Positions 17,923-28,031 of a stretch of 64,000 bases of DNA are shown here, in pieces (within the stretch, counting starts at the first letter, position 1; the number at the start of each line of letters is the position of its first letter). The position numbers and the translations under genes are program-made. The notes beneath the pieces are model-generated. The model searched no databases and was not told the DNA's origin. It saw nothing but the letters and a program-made list of their open reading frames with translations. Source of the DNA: Leclercia adecarboxylata (GTDB lineage Bacteria; Pseudomonadota; Gammaproteobacteria; Enterobacterales; Enterobacteriaceae); the NCBI RefSeq assembly GCF_006171285.1, contig NZ_CP040889.1:3410001-3474000 (forward strand), given 5' to 3'.

Positions 17923-18675
17923 TTACAGAACATCAATTTCCGCGACCGAGGGATAAATCCAGCTCGGCCTGAACGGCATTGAATCGATGTCGTCCAGAGT
18001 GGATACCCCCGACAACACCAGAATGGTTTCCAGTCCTGCCTGGAAGCCCGCCAGAATATCGGTGCGCAGGTTATCACCCACAATCACGGTATCTTCCGAG
18101 TGTGCCTGCATCTTGTTAAGCGCCGCACGGATGATCCACGGGCTGGGCTTACCGACATAAAAAGGCAGGCGACCGGTCATCTTCTCGATGCCGGCGCAGA
18201 GCGCGCCGCAGGCCGGATAAAAGCCACGACCGTGGGTATCCGGGTTGGTGGCGATAAAGCGGGCGCCGTTGGCGACGAAGAAGGCCGCCTTGTGCATCAT
18301 CTCCCAGTTATAGGAGCGCGTTTCGCCAACGATAACGAAGTCAGGATTGACGTCGGTGATGGTGAAGCCCGCTTTATAGAGCTCATGGATCAGGGCGCCT
18401 TCGCCGACCACATAGGCTTTTTTGCCTTCCTGACGCTTCAGGAAATCTGCGGTAGCCATTGCTGAGGTATAAAACACGCTGTCGGGGATATTGATACCGG
18501 CGGTGGCAAAACGGTTCGCCAGATCCTGTCCTGTCTGCGACGGGAAGTTGGTGAGCAGAACCAGCGGCATGCCTTTTTCCATGATGCCGTTAAGAAATTC
18601 CGCTGCGCCCGGTACGGCAACGTTGTCGTGCATCAGCACGCCGTCGATATCACAAATAACATTCTTAATAGTCAT
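17923..18675 (-). CDS. nagD: Ribonucleotide monophosphatase NagD (HAD family)
   Basis: NagD is a cytoplasmic haloacid-dehalogenase-type phosphatase acting on UMP, GMP and other nucleotides. The 250-residue protein has the DxD motif at D9 and D11 (CDIDGVL), motif II near LTNFPS, and VGDNLRTD for motifs III/IV. I start at the ATG at 18675 (MTIKN), as in E. coli; the upstream in-frame ATG adds 11 residues of no known family value. It is the last gene of nagBACD, and its link to amino-sugar metabolism is by operon only. Confidence 0.95.
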   Translation of the reverse strand: MTIKNVICDIDGVLMHDNVAVPGAAEFLNGIMEKGMPLVLLTNFPSQTGQDLANRFATAGINIPDSVFYTSAMATADFLKRQEGKKAYVVGEGALIHELYKAGFTITDVNPDFVIVGETRSYNWEMMHKAAFFVANGARFIATNPDTHGRGFYPACGALCAGIEKMTGRLPFYVGKPSPWIIRAALNKMQAHSEDTVIVGDNLRTDILAGFQAGLETILVLSGVSTLDDIDSMPFRPSWIYPSVAEIDVL

Positions 18676-18720
18676 GAACTTCCCGACATCCAAAAAAGAA
18701 GGCGACACTATAAAACGCTG

Positions 18721-19941
18721 TCAGCTTTCCAGCAAACGCTGCAAAAGGATACCGTTAAGCATGGCGCGTTTTACCAGCGCAAAGGCGCCGATGGCGGAGC
18801 GGTCGTTCAGCGCGGAGCGAACGACAGGCAGATTCTGGCGAAACGCCTTCAGCGCCTGAGTATTGATGCACCCTTCGATAGCGGGCAGCAGCACTTTTTC
18901 GGCTTCAGTAATTTCACCGGCGATCACCACTTTTTGTGGGTTAAACAGGTTGATCGCGATGGCAATGGTTTTGCCCAGATGGCGGCCAACCTGTTCGATC
19001 ACTTCACAGGCCAGTGCATCACCTTTATTGGCGGCCCGGCAGATGGCGTTGATTTTGCAGTCATCGAGCGTGACCCGGCTCTGATAACCCTGTTCCAGCA
19101 GGTGGCGGACGCGATGTTCAATGGCAGCGTTAGCGGCGACGGTTTCCAGACAGCCAAAGTTGCCGCAGTGGCAGCGCTCACCCAGCGGATCAACCTGAAT
19201 GTGGCCAATCTCGCCCACGTTACCGTTACGGCCGATAAAGATGCGCCCGTTGGAGATGATACCGGCACCGGTCCCCCGGTGAACGCGCACCAGAATTGAG
19301 TCTTCACAATCCTGGCTCGCACCAAAGTAGTGCTCTGCCAGGGCCAGGCTGCGGATATCGTGGCCGACAAAGCAGGTGACGGCGAAGCGCTTTTCCAGGG
19401 CGTCGATCAGCGCCCAGTTCTCTACCTGAATATGCGGCATATAGCGGATCACCCCGCTCTCGGGGTCGACGAGCCCGGGCAGGATCACCGAAATGGCGAT
19501 CAGCTCGCGGATTTTGCGCTGGCAGGATTCAATGAACTGCTCGATGGCGTTGAGCAGGGCATGTTCAAGGGTCTCCTGGGTGCGTTCCGGCAGCGCGTAG
19601 TGCTCTTCAGCAACGGCTTTGCTGCTGAGATCGTACAGGGTCAGGGTGGCGTCATGACGCCCAAGGCGCACGCCAATGGCGTGGAAATTGCGGGTTTCGG
19701 TAACGATGGAGATAGCGCGACGGCCCCCGGTGGAGGCCTGCTGATCCACTTCTTTGATCAACCCGCGCTCAATGAGCTGACGGGTAATTTTGGTCACGCT
19801 GGCGGGGGCAAGCTGGCTCTGTTCTGCAATCTGGATCCGAGAGATGGGTCCGTGCTGGTCGATCAGTCGATATACCGCCGCACTGTTTAGCTGCTTTACC
19901 AGATCAACGTTGCCAATTTGAGCTTGTCCGCCAGGTGTCAT
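18721..19941 (-). CDS. nagC: N-acetylglucosamine repressor NagC (ROK family)
   Basis: NagC represses nag and chitin-related genes and is relieved by GlcNAc-6-P. The 406-residue protein has a winged-helix DNA-binding part (about residues 10-80, with SRIQIAEQSQLAPASVT) and a ROK sugar-binding fold including the zinc motif CHCGNFGCLE and the RGTGAGI stretch. Length and sequence match E. coli NagC. It lies 8 bases after nagA. Likely operators for this protein are visible upstream of nagB, nagE and chiP in the same window. Confidence 0.97.
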   Translation of the reverse strand: MTPGGQAQIGNVDLVKQLNSAAVYRLIDQHGPISRIQIAEQSQLAPASVTKITRQLIERGLIKEVDQQASTGGRRAISIVTETRNFHAIGVRLGRHDATLTLYDLSSKAVAEEHYALPERTQETLEHALLNAIEQFIESCQRKIRELIAISVILPGLVDPESGVIRYMPHIQVENWALIDALEKRFAVTCFVGHDIRSLALAEHYFGASQDCEDSILVRVHRGTGAGIISNGRIFIGRNGNVGEIGHIQVDPLGERCHCGNFGCLETVAANAAIEHRVRHLLEQGYQSRVTLDDCKINAICRAANKGDALACEVIEQVGRHLGKTIAIAINLFNPQKVVIAGEITEAEKVLLPAIEGCINTQALKAFRQNLPVVRSALNDRSAIGAFALVKRAMLNGILLQRLLES

Positions 19942-19949
19942 ACTTTTGT

Positions 19950-21098
19950 TTACTCTGTAACGACCTCGTTACCATTAACGATGGTCTTGATGATTTTATA
20001 ATCCTGTGTGAATGCGGTGAGGTTAGCGACCATTCCCGGGGCAATACTGCCCAGCTGTTTGTCTACGCCAATCGCGCGTGCCGGATAGAGCGTCGCCATA
20101 CGCAGCACTTCATCAAGGGCAATGCTGCAGTGTTCAACCAGATTACGCACGCCTTCGATCATGGTCAGAGCCGAACCGCTTAACGTTCCGTTCTCATCCA
20201 CACAGAGTCCATTCCGGTAGTATATTGTTTTACCAGCAAAAATGAACTGTTCAATATTTGCCCCTGCCGGTGCCGTTGCGTCGGTCACCAGGCACAGCTT
20301 GTCGCCTTTCAGACGTTTGGCGTTACGCACGTTGGCGTAATCGACGTGTAAACCGTCGGCAATGATGCCGCAGTAGACGTCTGGCTCATCGAAGATCGCC
20401 CCGGCCAGACCCGGCTCACGCCCGGTAATATACGGCATGGCGTTATAAAGATGCGTTGCGAAGGTGATACCCGCGCGAAAGCCCACTTTGGCCTCTTTCA
20501 GCGTGGCGTTGGAGTGGCCGGCAGAGACCACAATGCCCGCGCCCGCCAGCTTGCGGATCACTTCCGGGTCGACCATTTCTGGCGCCAGGGTCACTTTGGT
20601 GATCACATCCGCATTCGCGCACAGGAAATCAACCAGCTCGTTGTCAGGTTGACGGACGAAATCCGGATTATGGGTGCCTTTCTTAACGATATTCAGCCAC
20701 GGACCTTCAAGGTGCAGGCCCAGCGCCTGGTGCGGATATTTCGCCAGGTATTCACGCATCACGCGAACGCCTTGCTTCATCAGGTCGTCGCTGGTGGTGA
20801 TCAGCGTCGGCAGGTAGCTGGTGCAGCCCGATCTTTCATTGGCGCGCTGCATAATTTCCAGCGTTTCAACCGTTACGGCGTCTGCGGTATCGTTGAACTG
20901 CACGCCGCCGCAGCCGTTAAGCTGTACGTCGATAAAACCGGGGGAGATGATTGCTCCATTGAGCGAGCGTTGTTCGATGTCCGCTGGCAGTTCGGCCAGT
21001 GGGCAGACACGTTCAATCAGGCCATTTGCGATCACAATCGCATGGTCATCCAGAATTTCATGGCCGGTATAAATCCGACCGTGGGTTAAAGCGTACAT
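19950..21098 (-). CDS. nagA: N-acetylglucosamine-6-phosphate deacetylase NagA
   Basis: NagA removes acetate from GlcNAc-6-P to give glucosamine-6-P for NagB. The 382-residue amidohydrolase shows the early [13 protein letters not shown] segment, the metal-ligand glutamate in LHLEGPW, the AGHSNAT histidine and the VTDATAPAG segment with the catalytic aspartate. Length equals E. coli NagA. It follows nagB by 56 bases on the minus strand. Confidence 0.97.
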   Translation of the reverse strand: MYALTHGRIYTGHEILDDHAIVIANGLIERVCPLAELPADIEQRSLNGAIISPGFIDVQLNGCGGVQFNDTADAVTVETLEIMQRANERSGCTSYLPTLITTSDDLMKQGVRVMREYLAKYPHQALGLHLEGPWLNIVKKGTHNPDFVRQPDNELVDFLCANADVITKVTLAPEMVDPEVIRKLAGAGIVVSAGHSNATLKEAKVGFRAGITFATHLYNAMPYITGREPGLAGAIFDEPDVYCGIIADGLHVDYANVRNAKRLKGDKLCLVTDATAPAGANIEQFIFAGKTIYYRNGLCVDENGTLSGSALTMIEGVRNLVEHCSIALDEVLRMATLYPARAIGVDKQLGSIAPGMVANLTAFTQDYKIIKTIVNGNEVVTE

Positions 21099-21154
21099 AA
21101 CGACCCCCGGTTTAAAAATAGCATCCCGTCTCTGCAGGCAGAGACGGCGTCACA

Positions 21155-21955
21155 TTACAGACCTTTAATGTTTTCTGCTTCTAATTCGTTGAAATATTTT
21201 AACGTCTTGACTTTCAGTTCCATGGTGGAAGGCTCATCACACACCACAACTGCTTTCGGATGCAGCTGCAGGCAGCTGATGGTCCACATGTGGTTGACGT
21301 TGCCTTCTACTGCCGCCTGAAGCGCCTGCGCTTTTACGCTGCCCAGCACCAGAATCATCACTTCTTCCGCGTCCAGCAGGGTACCCACGCCAACGGTCAG
21401 TGCGTATTTTGGCACCTGGTTAACGTCGCCATCAAAGAAACGGGAGTTTGCCACACGGGTGTCATGGGTCAGTGTTTTGATGCGGGTACGGGAGGCCAGG
21501 GAAGAGGCTGGCTCGTTAAACGCGATGTGGCCATCGTTGCCTACGCCACCCATGAACAGATGGATTTTGCCGTAAGCACGGATTTTTTCTTCATAATGAC
21601 GGCATTCAGCGTCGATATCCGGTGCATTACCATCCAGCAGGTTAATATTTCCCGGTTTAATATCAATGTGATCAAAGAAATTACGGTGCATGAAGCTATG
21701 GTAGCTTTCCGGATGATCTTTTGGCAGGCCAACGTACTCGTCCATGTTGAAGGTAACAACATGTTCGAAGCTAACCTGGCCCGCTTTATGCATCTCAACC
21801 AGGGCTTTATAGGCGGTAAGAGGTGTGCCACCGGTAGGCAGACCGAGTACAAAAGGCCGATCGGCTGTAGGTTTGAACGCGTTAATACGGTTTACGATAT
21901 GGCGAGCAGCCCATTTGCCGACTTGTTCTGCGGTTGCCAGGGGGATCAGTCTCAT
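21155..21955 (-). CDS. nagB: Glucosamine-6-phosphate deaminase NagB
   Basis: NagB converts glucosamine-6-P to fructose-6-P and ammonia, feeding glycolysis, and is allosterically activated by GlcNAc-6-P. The 266-residue protein aligns without gaps to the E. coli enzyme, with D72 (FNMDEY) and the catalytic D141, H143 and E148 in [11 protein letters not shown]. It is the first gene of nagBACD and is divergent from nagE across 324 bases holding NagC and CRP sites. Confidence 0.97.
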   Translation of the reverse strand: MRLIPLATAEQVGKWAARHIVNRINAFKPTADRPFVLGLPTGGTPLTAYKALVEMHKAGQVSFEHVVTFNMDEYVGLPKDHPESYHSFMHRNFFDHIDIKPGNINLLDGNAPDIDAECRHYEEKIRAYGKIHLFMGGVGNDGHIAFNEPASSLASRTRIKTLTHDTRVANSRFFDGDVNQVPKYALTVGVGTLLDAEEVMILVLGSVKAQALQAAVEGNVNHMWTISCLQLHPKAVVVCDEPSTMELKVKTLKYFNELEAENIKGL

Positions 21956-22054
21956 TATTCACCTCTGAAGTTTAGTAAGAGTTGGCGGATTGCTTGTCGG
22001 GGCATGATCTAAGCCTAACCTGGTTCACACCGAGAGGGGGCAATTCGTCTTGAT

Positions 22055-22073
22055 TTTTCGTATCATAAAATAA
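22055..22073. promoter_or_regulatory. NagC operator proximal to nagB
   Basis: TTTTCGTATCATAAAATAA resembles the NagC consensus, an AT-rich dyad around a central CGNNNCG-like core. In E. coli paired NagC sites in this divergent region loop the DNA to repress nagB and nagE together. The spacing to the nagE-side site (about 93 bp between centres) is consistent with looping. Confidence 0.65.
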
Positions 22074-22118
22074 GTTTTCGCTGTTTGCCAGTCCAGGGGA
22101 GGGGGATAAACAATATTT

Positions 22119-22134
22119 GGTGACAAAACTCACA
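22119..22134. promoter_or_regulatory. CRP-cAMP binding site between nagB and nagE
   Basis: GGTGA-6-TCACA differs from the CRP consensus TGTGA-6-TCACA at one base. It lies between the two NagC operators, as in E. coli, where CRP activates both divergent promoters. Confidence 0.75.
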
Positions 22135-22146
22135 AAAAGTACGCGT

Positions 22147-22167
22147 TTAATTTGCGATACGAATTAA
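22147..22167. promoter_or_regulatory. NagC operator proximal to nagE
   Basis: The 21-base near-palindrome TTAATTTGCGATACGAATTAA matches the high-affinity NagC site of the nagE operator. The centre GCGATACG and the flanking TTAATT/AATTAA arms are the expected form. Confidence 0.8.
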
Positions 22168-22279
22168 TTTTCCACACACTCTCAAAGCCAGTGAATCATC
22201 AACTGTATTTACAAGTTAGTGACACAATAAAAACACAGCTGAGAATACACCGTTAACGGGGTCTCATAGGGGGAACAAA

Positions 22280-24301
22280 TTGAGCATTTTAGGTTACTTA
22301 CAAAAGGTAGGCCGCGCCTTGATGGTGCCGGTCGCCACGCTGCCAGCGGCAGCGATTCTGATGGGTGTCGGTTACTGGATTGACCCGGTGGGTTGGGGTG
22401 GGGACAACGCGTTAGCGGCGTTCTTCATCAAGTCTGGTTCCGCCATTATCGATAACATGTCCGTACTGTTTGCCATTGGTGTGGCTTATGGTATGTCCAA
22501 AGATAAAGACGGTGCTGCGGCACTGACCGGTTTTGTGGGCTTCCTTGTGCTGACCACGCTCTGTTCCCCGGCTGCGGTTTCAATGATCCAGAAGATCCCT
22601 GCGGACCAGGTTCCGGCAGCGTTCGGTAAGATCAGCAACCAGTTCGTGGGTATCCTGGTGGGTATCATCTCCGCTGAACTTTACAACCGCTTCAGCGGCG
22701 TTGAGCTGCCAAAAGCGCTCTCCTTCTTCAGCGGTCGTCGTCTGGTGCCGATCCTGACCTCCTTCGTGATGATCGTTGTGGCCTTCATTCTGATGTACAT
22801 CTGGCCGGTGATCTTCGACGGTCTGGTGAACTTCGGTGAGCACATCCAGAAACTGGGTTCCGTCGGTGCGGGCGTGTATGCGTTCTTCAACCGTCTGCTG
22901 ATCCCTGTCGGTCTGCACCACGCGCTGAACTCCGTATTCTGGTTTGACGTTGCCGGTATCAACGATATCCCTAACTTCCTCGGCGGTGCACAGTCGATTG
23001 CTGCTGGCAAAGCAGAAATCGGTATTACGGGTCGTTATCAGGCGGGCTTCTTCCCGATTATGATGTTCGGTCTGCCGGGTGCAGCGCTGGCTATCTACCA
23101 CTGTGCGCGTCCAGAGAACAAAGCGAAGGTACTGGGTATTATGATGGCGGGCGCATTCGCGGCCTTCTTCACCGGTATCACCGAGCCGCTGGAATTCTCC
23201 TTCATGTTCGTGGCACCCGTACTGTACGTCATCCACGCTGTACTGACCGGTATCTCCGTGTTCATCGCGGCCTCCATGCAGTGGATTGCGGGCTTCGGCT
23301 TCAGCGCTGGCCTGGTGGATATGGTGCTCTCCTCCCGTAACCCGTTGGCGGTTCACTGGTACATGCTGATCCTGCAGGGTCTGGTGTTCTTCGCTATCTA
23401 CTACGTGGTGTTCCGCTTCACCATCACCAAATTCAACCTGATGACTCCGGGTCGTGAGCTGGCGGTTGCCGGTAGCGAAGCCGATGGTCAGGACGTGAAC
23501 GTGAGTGCTGCTACCACTGAAGACGTTTCTGGTCTGGCGCGTCAGTACATCGCTGCGGTTGGTGGTTCAGACAACCTGACCGGTATCGATGCCTGCATCA
23601 CCCGTCTGCGTCTGAACGTGAAAGACTCCTCTCTGGTCAACGAAGCGATGGCGAAGCGTCTGGGTGCGTCTGGCGTAATCCGCCTGAACAAAACCAGCGT
23701 GCAGATCATCGTTGGCTTCGTGGCTGAGAAGATCGCCAATGCCATGAAAACCACCGGTCCTGTAGCTGCCGCTGCCGCTTCTCCGGCGCCTGCCGCCGCA
23801 CCTGTTGCCGCTAAGCCACAGGCTGTTGCCAACGCCACCACCATCGCAGCGCTGGTTTCGCCAGTGACCGGTGACGTGGTTGCCCTGGAGCAGGTTCCTG
23901 ATGAGGCCTTCGCCAGCAAAGCGGTGGGTGATGGCGTAGCGGTTAAACCAACGGATAAAACCGTGGTTTCTCCGGCAGCCGGTACCATCGTTAAAATCTT
24001 TAACACCAACCACGCGTTCTGCCTGGAAACTGAGAAAGGCGCGGAGATCGTTGTCCACATGGGTATCGATACCGTTGCGCTGGGTGGTCAGGGCTTCAAG
24101 CGCCTGGTCGAAGAGGGTGCAGAAGTGGTTGCGGGTCAGCCGGTTCTGGAGATGGATCTCGACTTCCTGAACGCTAATGCGCGCTCCATGATAAGCCCGG
24201 TTGTCTGCAGCAATATCGACGACTTCAGCGGTCTGGTTATCAAGGCGCAGGGTCAGGTGGTTGCCGGTCAGACGCCTCTGTATGAAATTAAAGGCAAATA
24301 A
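22280..24301 (+). CDS. nagE: N-acetylglucosamine PTS permease NagE (EIICBA)
   Basis: NagE imports and phosphorylates GlcNAc. The 673-residue protein has an N-terminal IIC membrane domain (about residues 1-390, with the conserved GITEPLEF), a IIB domain with the phosphorylated cysteine C439 (IDACITRLRL), an Ala/Pro linker (about 493-520) and a IIA domain with H578 and H593 (VVHMGID). It begins with TTG after a strong GGGGG element; no nearby ATG fits. The IIB-IIA half is very close to E. coli NagE, but the IIC half looks clearly different (GYWIDPVGWGGDNA and ELPKALSFFSGRRLVPI). The linked nag genes and operators support GlcNAc as substrate. Confidence 0.93.
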   Translation: MSILGYLQKVGRALMVPVATLPAAAILMGVGYWIDPVGWGGDNALAAFFIKSGSAIIDNMSVLFAIGVAYGMSKDKDGAAALTGFVGFLVLTTLCSPAAVSMIQKIPADQVPAAFGKISNQFVGILVGIISAELYNRFSGVELPKALSFFSGRRLVPILTSFVMIVVAFILMYIWPVIFDGLVNFGEHIQKLGSVGAGVYAFFNRLLIPVGLHHALNSVFWFDVAGINDIPNFLGGAQSIAAGKAEIGITGRYQAGFFPIMMFGLPGAALAIYHCARPENKAKVLGIMMAGAFAAFFTGITEPLEFSFMFVAPVLYVIHAVLTGISVFIAASMQWIAGFGFSAGLVDMVLSSRNPLAVHWYMLILQGLVFFAIYYVVFRFTITKFNLMTPGRELAVAGSEADGQDVNVSAATTEDVSGLARQYIAAVGGSDNLTGIDACITRLRLNVKDSSLVNEAMAKRLGASGVIRLNKTSVQIIVGFVAEKIANAMKTTGPVAAAAASPAPAAAPVAAKPQAVANATTIAALVSPVTGDVVALEQVPDEAFASKAVGDGVAVKPTDKTVVSPAAGTIVKIFNTNHAFCLETEKGAEIVVHMGIDTVALGGQGFKRLVEEGAEVVAGQPVLEMDLDFLNANARSMISPVVCSNIDDFSGLVIKAQGQVVAGQTPLYEIKGK

Positions 24302-24329
24302 GTGCTCCTGAGTAAGCGTTAATGCCTGA

Positions 24330-24359
24330 GCGGCGGGGATATCCCCGCCGCTTTTTTTT
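24330..24359 (+). terminator. nagE intrinsic terminator
   Basis: The palindrome GCGGCGGGGATATCCCCGCC continues to GC at 24351 and is followed by eight T. It starts 29 bases after the nagE stop codon. Confidence 0.93.
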
Positions 24360-24480
24360 GCAGCAATCGCCCCCATAATTCTCTCCGGAGACCTTTTTTT
24401 GCGTAACTAAAGGTTGTCACTACGCCCGGCTTATAAGATCATATGCCGTTATACGTCGTTTACGCTTTGAGGAATCCACG

Positions 24481-26148
24481 ATGAGTGAGGCTGAAGCCCG
24501 CCCGAGCAACTTTATCCGTCAGATCATTGATGAAGATCTGGCCACTGGTAAGCACACCACTGTTCATACCCGTTTTCCGCCGGAGCCGAACGGCTACCTG
24601 CACATTGGTCATGCGAAATCGATCTGCCTGAACTTCGGCATCGCGCAGGACTACCAGGGTCAATGCAACCTGCGTTTCGATGACACCAACCCGGTGAAAG
24701 AAGATATCGAATACGTAGAGTCCATTAAGAACGACGTGCAATGGTTGGGCTTCAACTGGTCTGGCGACATCTGCTACTCCTCTGACTATTTTGACCAGCT
24801 GTATGCCTACGCGGTAGAGCTGATCAAAAAGGGTCTGGCCTACGTTGACGAGCTTTCCGCTGACGAAATCCGCGAATACCGTGGCTCCCTGACCGCGCCG
24901 GGCAAAAACAGCCCGTACCGCGATCGCAGCGTGGAAGAGAACCTGGCGCTGTTTGAAAAAATGCGTGCCGGTGGCTTCGAAGAGGGTAAAGCCTGCCTGC
25001 GTGCCAAAATCGATATGGCGTCGCCGTTTATCGTTATGCGCGACCCGGTGTTGTACCGCATTAAGTTCGCCGATCACCATCAGACCGGCAGCAAGTGGTG
25101 CATCTACCCGATGTACGACTTCACCCACTGCATCAGCGATGCGCTGGAAGGCATTACTCACTCCTTATGTACGCTGGAGTTCCAGGACAACCGTCGTCTC
25201 TACGACTGGGTGCTGGATAACATCTCCATTCCGGTACATCCACGTCAGTACGAGTTCTCTCGTCTGAATCTGGAATACACCGTGATGTCCAAGCGTAAGC
25301 TGAACCTGCTGGTCACCGACAAGCACGTTGAAGGCTGGGATGACCCGCGTATGCCGACCATCTCCGGTCTGCGTCGTCGTGGCTATACCGCTGCCTCAAT
25401 CCGTGAGTTCTGCAAACGCATCGGCGTGACCAAGCAGGACAACACCATCGAGATGGCGTCGCTGGAGTCCTGTATCCGCGAAGATCTGAATGAAAACGCG
25501 CCGCGCGCAATGGCCGTTATCGATCCGGTGAAACTGGTTATCGAAAACTACCCGCAGGGCGAAAGCGAGCTGGTGACTATGCCTAACCATCCGAGCAAGC
25601 CGGAGATGGGCAGCCGTGACGTGCCGTTCAGCGCTGAGATCTGGATCGATCGCGCCGACTTCCGCGAAGAAGCGAACAAGCAGTACAAGCGTCTGGTGAT
25701 GGGCAAAGAAGTGCGCCTGCGTAATGCCTACGTGATTAAAGCCGAGCGTGTTGAGAAAGACGCAGAAGGCAATATCACTACTATCTTCTGCACCTACGAT
25801 GCCGAGACCCTGAGCAAGGATCCGGCTGATGGTCGCAAGGTGAAGGGCGTGATCCACTGGGTGAGCGCAGCACATGCGCTGCCGGTTGAAATCCGTCTGT
25901 ACGATCGTCTGTTCAGCGTGCCAAACCCGGGTGCGGCAGAAGACTTCCTGGAAGTGATTAACCAGGATTCGCTTGTGATCAAACAGGGCTTTGCTGAGCC
26001 ATCCCTGAAAGAGGCCGTTGCCGGTAATGCGTACCAGTTTGAGCGTGAAGGTTACTTCTGCCTCGACAGCCGCTACGCCACCGCGGACAAACTGGTATTT
26101 AACCGTACCGTCGGTTTGCGTGATACCTGGGCGAAAGTCGGTGAATAA
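24481..26148 (+). CDS. glnS: Glutaminyl-tRNA synthetase
   Basis: GlnS charges tRNA-Gln; four substrate tRNA genes lie 9 kb upstream in this window. The 555-residue class I synthetase has HIGH at residues 41-44 and the KMSKS-equivalent VMSKRK near 270, with the C-terminal anticodon-binding beta-barrels from about 340. It matches E. coli GlnS over its full length. It is a single-gene unit ending in a clear terminator. Confidence 0.98.
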   Translation: MSEAEARPSNFIRQIIDEDLATGKHTTVHTRFPPEPNGYLHIGHAKSICLNFGIAQDYQGQCNLRFDDTNPVKEDIEYVESIKNDVQWLGFNWSGDICYSSDYFDQLYAYAVELIKKGLAYVDELSADEIREYRGSLTAPGKNSPYRDRSVEENLALFEKMRAGGFEEGKACLRAKIDMASPFIVMRDPVLYRIKFADHHQTGSKWCIYPMYDFTHCISDALEGITHSLCTLEFQDNRRLYDWVLDNISIPVHPRQYEFSRLNLEYTVMSKRKLNLLVTDKHVEGWDDPRMPTISGLRRRGYTAASIREFCKRIGVTKQDNTIEMASLESCIREDLNENAPRAMAVIDPVKLVIENYPQGESELVTMPNHPSKPEMGSRDVPFSAEIWIDRADFREEANKQYKRLVMGKEVRLRNAYVIKAERVEKDAEGNITTIFCTYDAETLSKDPADGRKVKGVIHWVSAAHALPVEIRLYDRLFSVPNPGAAEDFLEVINQDSLVIKQGFAEPSLKEAVAGNAYQFEREGYFCLDSRYATADKLVFNRTVGLRDTWAKVGE

Positions 26149-26162
26149 CTGATTATTGTTTG

Positions 26163-26192
26163 AAAAACGCCGCGCACCGCGGCGTTTTTTTT
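26163..26192 (+). terminator. glnS intrinsic terminator
   Basis: The stem ACGCCGCG/CGCGGCGT with loop CAC is followed by eight T. It starts 14 bases after the glnS stop codon. Confidence 0.93.
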
Positions 26193-26220
26193 GCATCACG
26201 ATCAAGCTCTTAATCATATA

Positions 26221-26243
26221 AATGTTCGCGATGCGAATTAATT
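26221..26243. promoter_or_regulatory. Distal NagC operator of chiP
   Basis: AATGTTCGCGATGCGAATTAA has the CGCGATGCG-type core with AT-rich arms typical of NagC sites. It lies about 340 bases upstream of chiP, so it would act by looping to the proximal site. Confidence 0.65.
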
Positions 26244-26455
26244 CCATTTATTAAAACTATTCTCTTTCTCTTCCTTTGCGCAAATTCCACGTAATAGCTT
26301 CCGGATAAGCTGCTTAAATCCTGCATGTTAAAAATAAATCGCTCATTCCGAACATTATTTTAATTAAAAATTCTCCTCCATTCGCTTTGTTACAAATGGC
26401 AATCAAATATGTGCGCTTTGTCATAATCCTGACTTTTGATCGCGGAAAAGCATTG

Positions 26456-26476
26456 ATAATTCGCGTCGCGAAAAAT
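26456..26476. promoter_or_regulatory. Proximal NagC operator of chiP
   Basis: ATAATTCGCGTCGCGAAAAAT is a near-palindrome with CG steps flanking the centre and AT-rich arms, as in known NagC boxes. It lies about 105 bases upstream of the chiP start. Confidence 0.7.
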
Positions 26477-26563
26477 AGTCTAAAGGCAGGAGATGTAAGC
26501 GGGTATTTCCGGTTGCCTCCACTTTTAACTTTTTGTTTTTCGCCGTTTAAGGCGCTTTAAATA

Positions 26564-26581
26564 CGTCAAAGAGGATTAATT
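26564..26581 (+). promoter_or_regulatory. ChiX small-RNA pairing site over the chiP ribosome-binding site
   Basis: CGTCAAAGAGGATTAATT directly precedes the chiP ATG. Its CGTCAAAGAGGA part is complementary to the ChiX seed of E. coli (TCCTCTTTGACG), and GAGGA is the Shine-Dalgarno element. ChiX binding would therefore block initiation, as shown in E. coli and Salmonella. Confidence 0.85.
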
Positions 26582-27988
26582 ATGCGTACGTTTAGTGGCA
26601 AACGTAGTGCGCTTGCGCTGGCTATTGCCGGTGTTACAGCAATGTCAGGCTGGATGGTTTCTCCGAAAGCCCAGGCCGAAGGTTTTATTGATGATTCAAC
26701 CCTCACGGGCGGTGTCTATTACTGGCAGCGTGAACGTGACCGTAAAGATGTCGAGGCAGATAAATACAAAACTAACCTGGCTCACTCCACCTGGAACGCC
26801 AACCTTGATTTCCAGTCCGGCTATGCTGCCGACATGTTCGGTCTTGATTTAGCGGCCTTCACCGCCATCGAAATGGCAGAAAATGGTGACAGCGGCCACC
26901 CGAACGAAATTGCATTCTCCTCCAGCAACAAAGCTTACAAAGAAGACTGGTCCGGCGATAAGAGCGGGATCAGCCTGTACAAAGCGGCTGCAAAATTCAA
27001 ATATGGTCCGGTGTGGGCGCGCGGCGGCTGGCTGCAGCCAACCGGCCAGACCCTGTTAGCACCGCACTGGAGCTTTATGCCGGGTACTTACCAGGGCGCG
27101 GAAGCCGGGGCGAACTTTGACTACGGTGACAGCGGGGCGCTGAGCTTCTCGTACATGTGGACCAACGAGTATAAAGCCCCATGGCACCTCGAGATGGACA
27201 AGTTCTATCAGAATGACAGAAAGACCCGCGTCGATTATCTCCACTCCTTTGGCGCGAAGTACGACTTCAAAAATAACCTGATTCTGGAAGCCGCTTTTGG
27301 TCAGGCTGAAGGCTTCATCGATCAGTACTTTGCCAAAGCCAGCTACAAATTCGATATCGTGGGCGGCCCGCTCTCTACCAGCTATCAGTTCTACGGCACG
27401 CGTGATAAAGCCGACAGCGGCACCGTAAATGATATTTACGACGGCACGGCATGGCTGCAGGCGCTGACCCTGGGTTACAAAGTCGGTCAGGTCGATTTAC
27501 GCCTGGAAGGGACTTATGTGAAAGCGGAAGGCCAGCAGGGCTACTTCCTGCAGCGTATGACCCCAACCTATGCATCCTCCAACGGTCGTCTGGACGTGTG
27601 GTGGGATAACCGCTCCGACTTCAACGCCAACGACGAAAAAGCGGTCTTCTTTGGCGCGATGTACGACCTGAGCAACTGGAACCTGGCAGGCTGGAGCGTC
27701 GGTGCCTCTTATGTCTACGCATGGGATGCAAAACCAGCCGACTGGCTGATCAACAGCGCGGGCCAGCGTGAAGATATTGCCTCTAACAAGATCAAAGAGT
27801 CTGCCTACAGCCTGGATGCGATTTACACCCTGCAGGACGGTCGCGCGAAAGGGACCATGTTCAAACTGCACTTCACGCAGTATGACAACCACTCCGACAT
27901 CCCAAGCTACGGCGGCGGTTACGGCAACATCTTCCAGGACGAGCGTGACGTGAAGTTTATGGTTATCGCACCGTTCACCATCTTCTGA
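26582..27988 (+). CDS. chiP: Chitoporin ChiP (YbfM), OprD-family outer-membrane channel
   Basis: ChiP lets chitooligosaccharides cross the outer membrane. The 468-residue precursor has a signal peptide (cleavage after AQA, residue 32) and then an OprD-type beta-barrel rich in aromatic residues, ending in phenylalanine (APFTIF). It matches E. coli YbfM in length. The gene lies under two NagC sites and a ChiX site, so it should be expressed when chitosugars are present. chiQ follows 43 bases downstream. Confidence 0.96.
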   Translation: MRTFSGKRSALALAIAGVTAMSGWMVSPKAQAEGFIDDSTLTGGVYYWQRERDRKDVEADKYKTNLAHSTWNANLDFQSGYAADMFGLDLAAFTAIEMAENGDSGHPNEIAFSSSNKAYKEDWSGDKSGISLYKAAAKFKYGPVWARGGWLQPTGQTLLAPHWSFMPGTYQGAEAGANFDYGDSGALSFSYMWTNEYKAPWHLEMDKFYQNDRKTRVDYLHSFGAKYDFKNNLILEAAFGQAEGFIDQYFAKASYKFDIVGGPLSTSYQFYGTRDKADSGTVNDIYDGTAWLQALTLGYKVGQVDLRLEGTYVKAEGQQGYFLQRMTPTYASSNGRLDVWWDNRSDFNANDEKAVFFGAMYDLSNWNLAGWSVGASYVYAWDAKPADWLINSAGQREDIASNKIKESAYSLDAIYTLQDGRAKGTMFKLHFTQYDNHSDIPSYGGGYGNIFQDERDVKFMVIAPFTIF

Positions 27989-28031
27989 TGACTAACCCGG
28001 CGGGGGATAACCCCGCCGACCGGAGACCGCT

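Larger units (their letters stand above)
26193..26581 (+). promoter_or_regulatory. chiP upstream regulatory region
   Basis: This 389-base AT-rich stretch has no gene. It contains two NagC-like operators, at 26221-26243 and 26456-26476, and ends in a leader whose Shine-Dalgarno element lies in the ChiX pairing site. The promoter itself probably lies at about 26400-26500, but I could not choose one -10 box with confidence. Confidence 0.65.
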
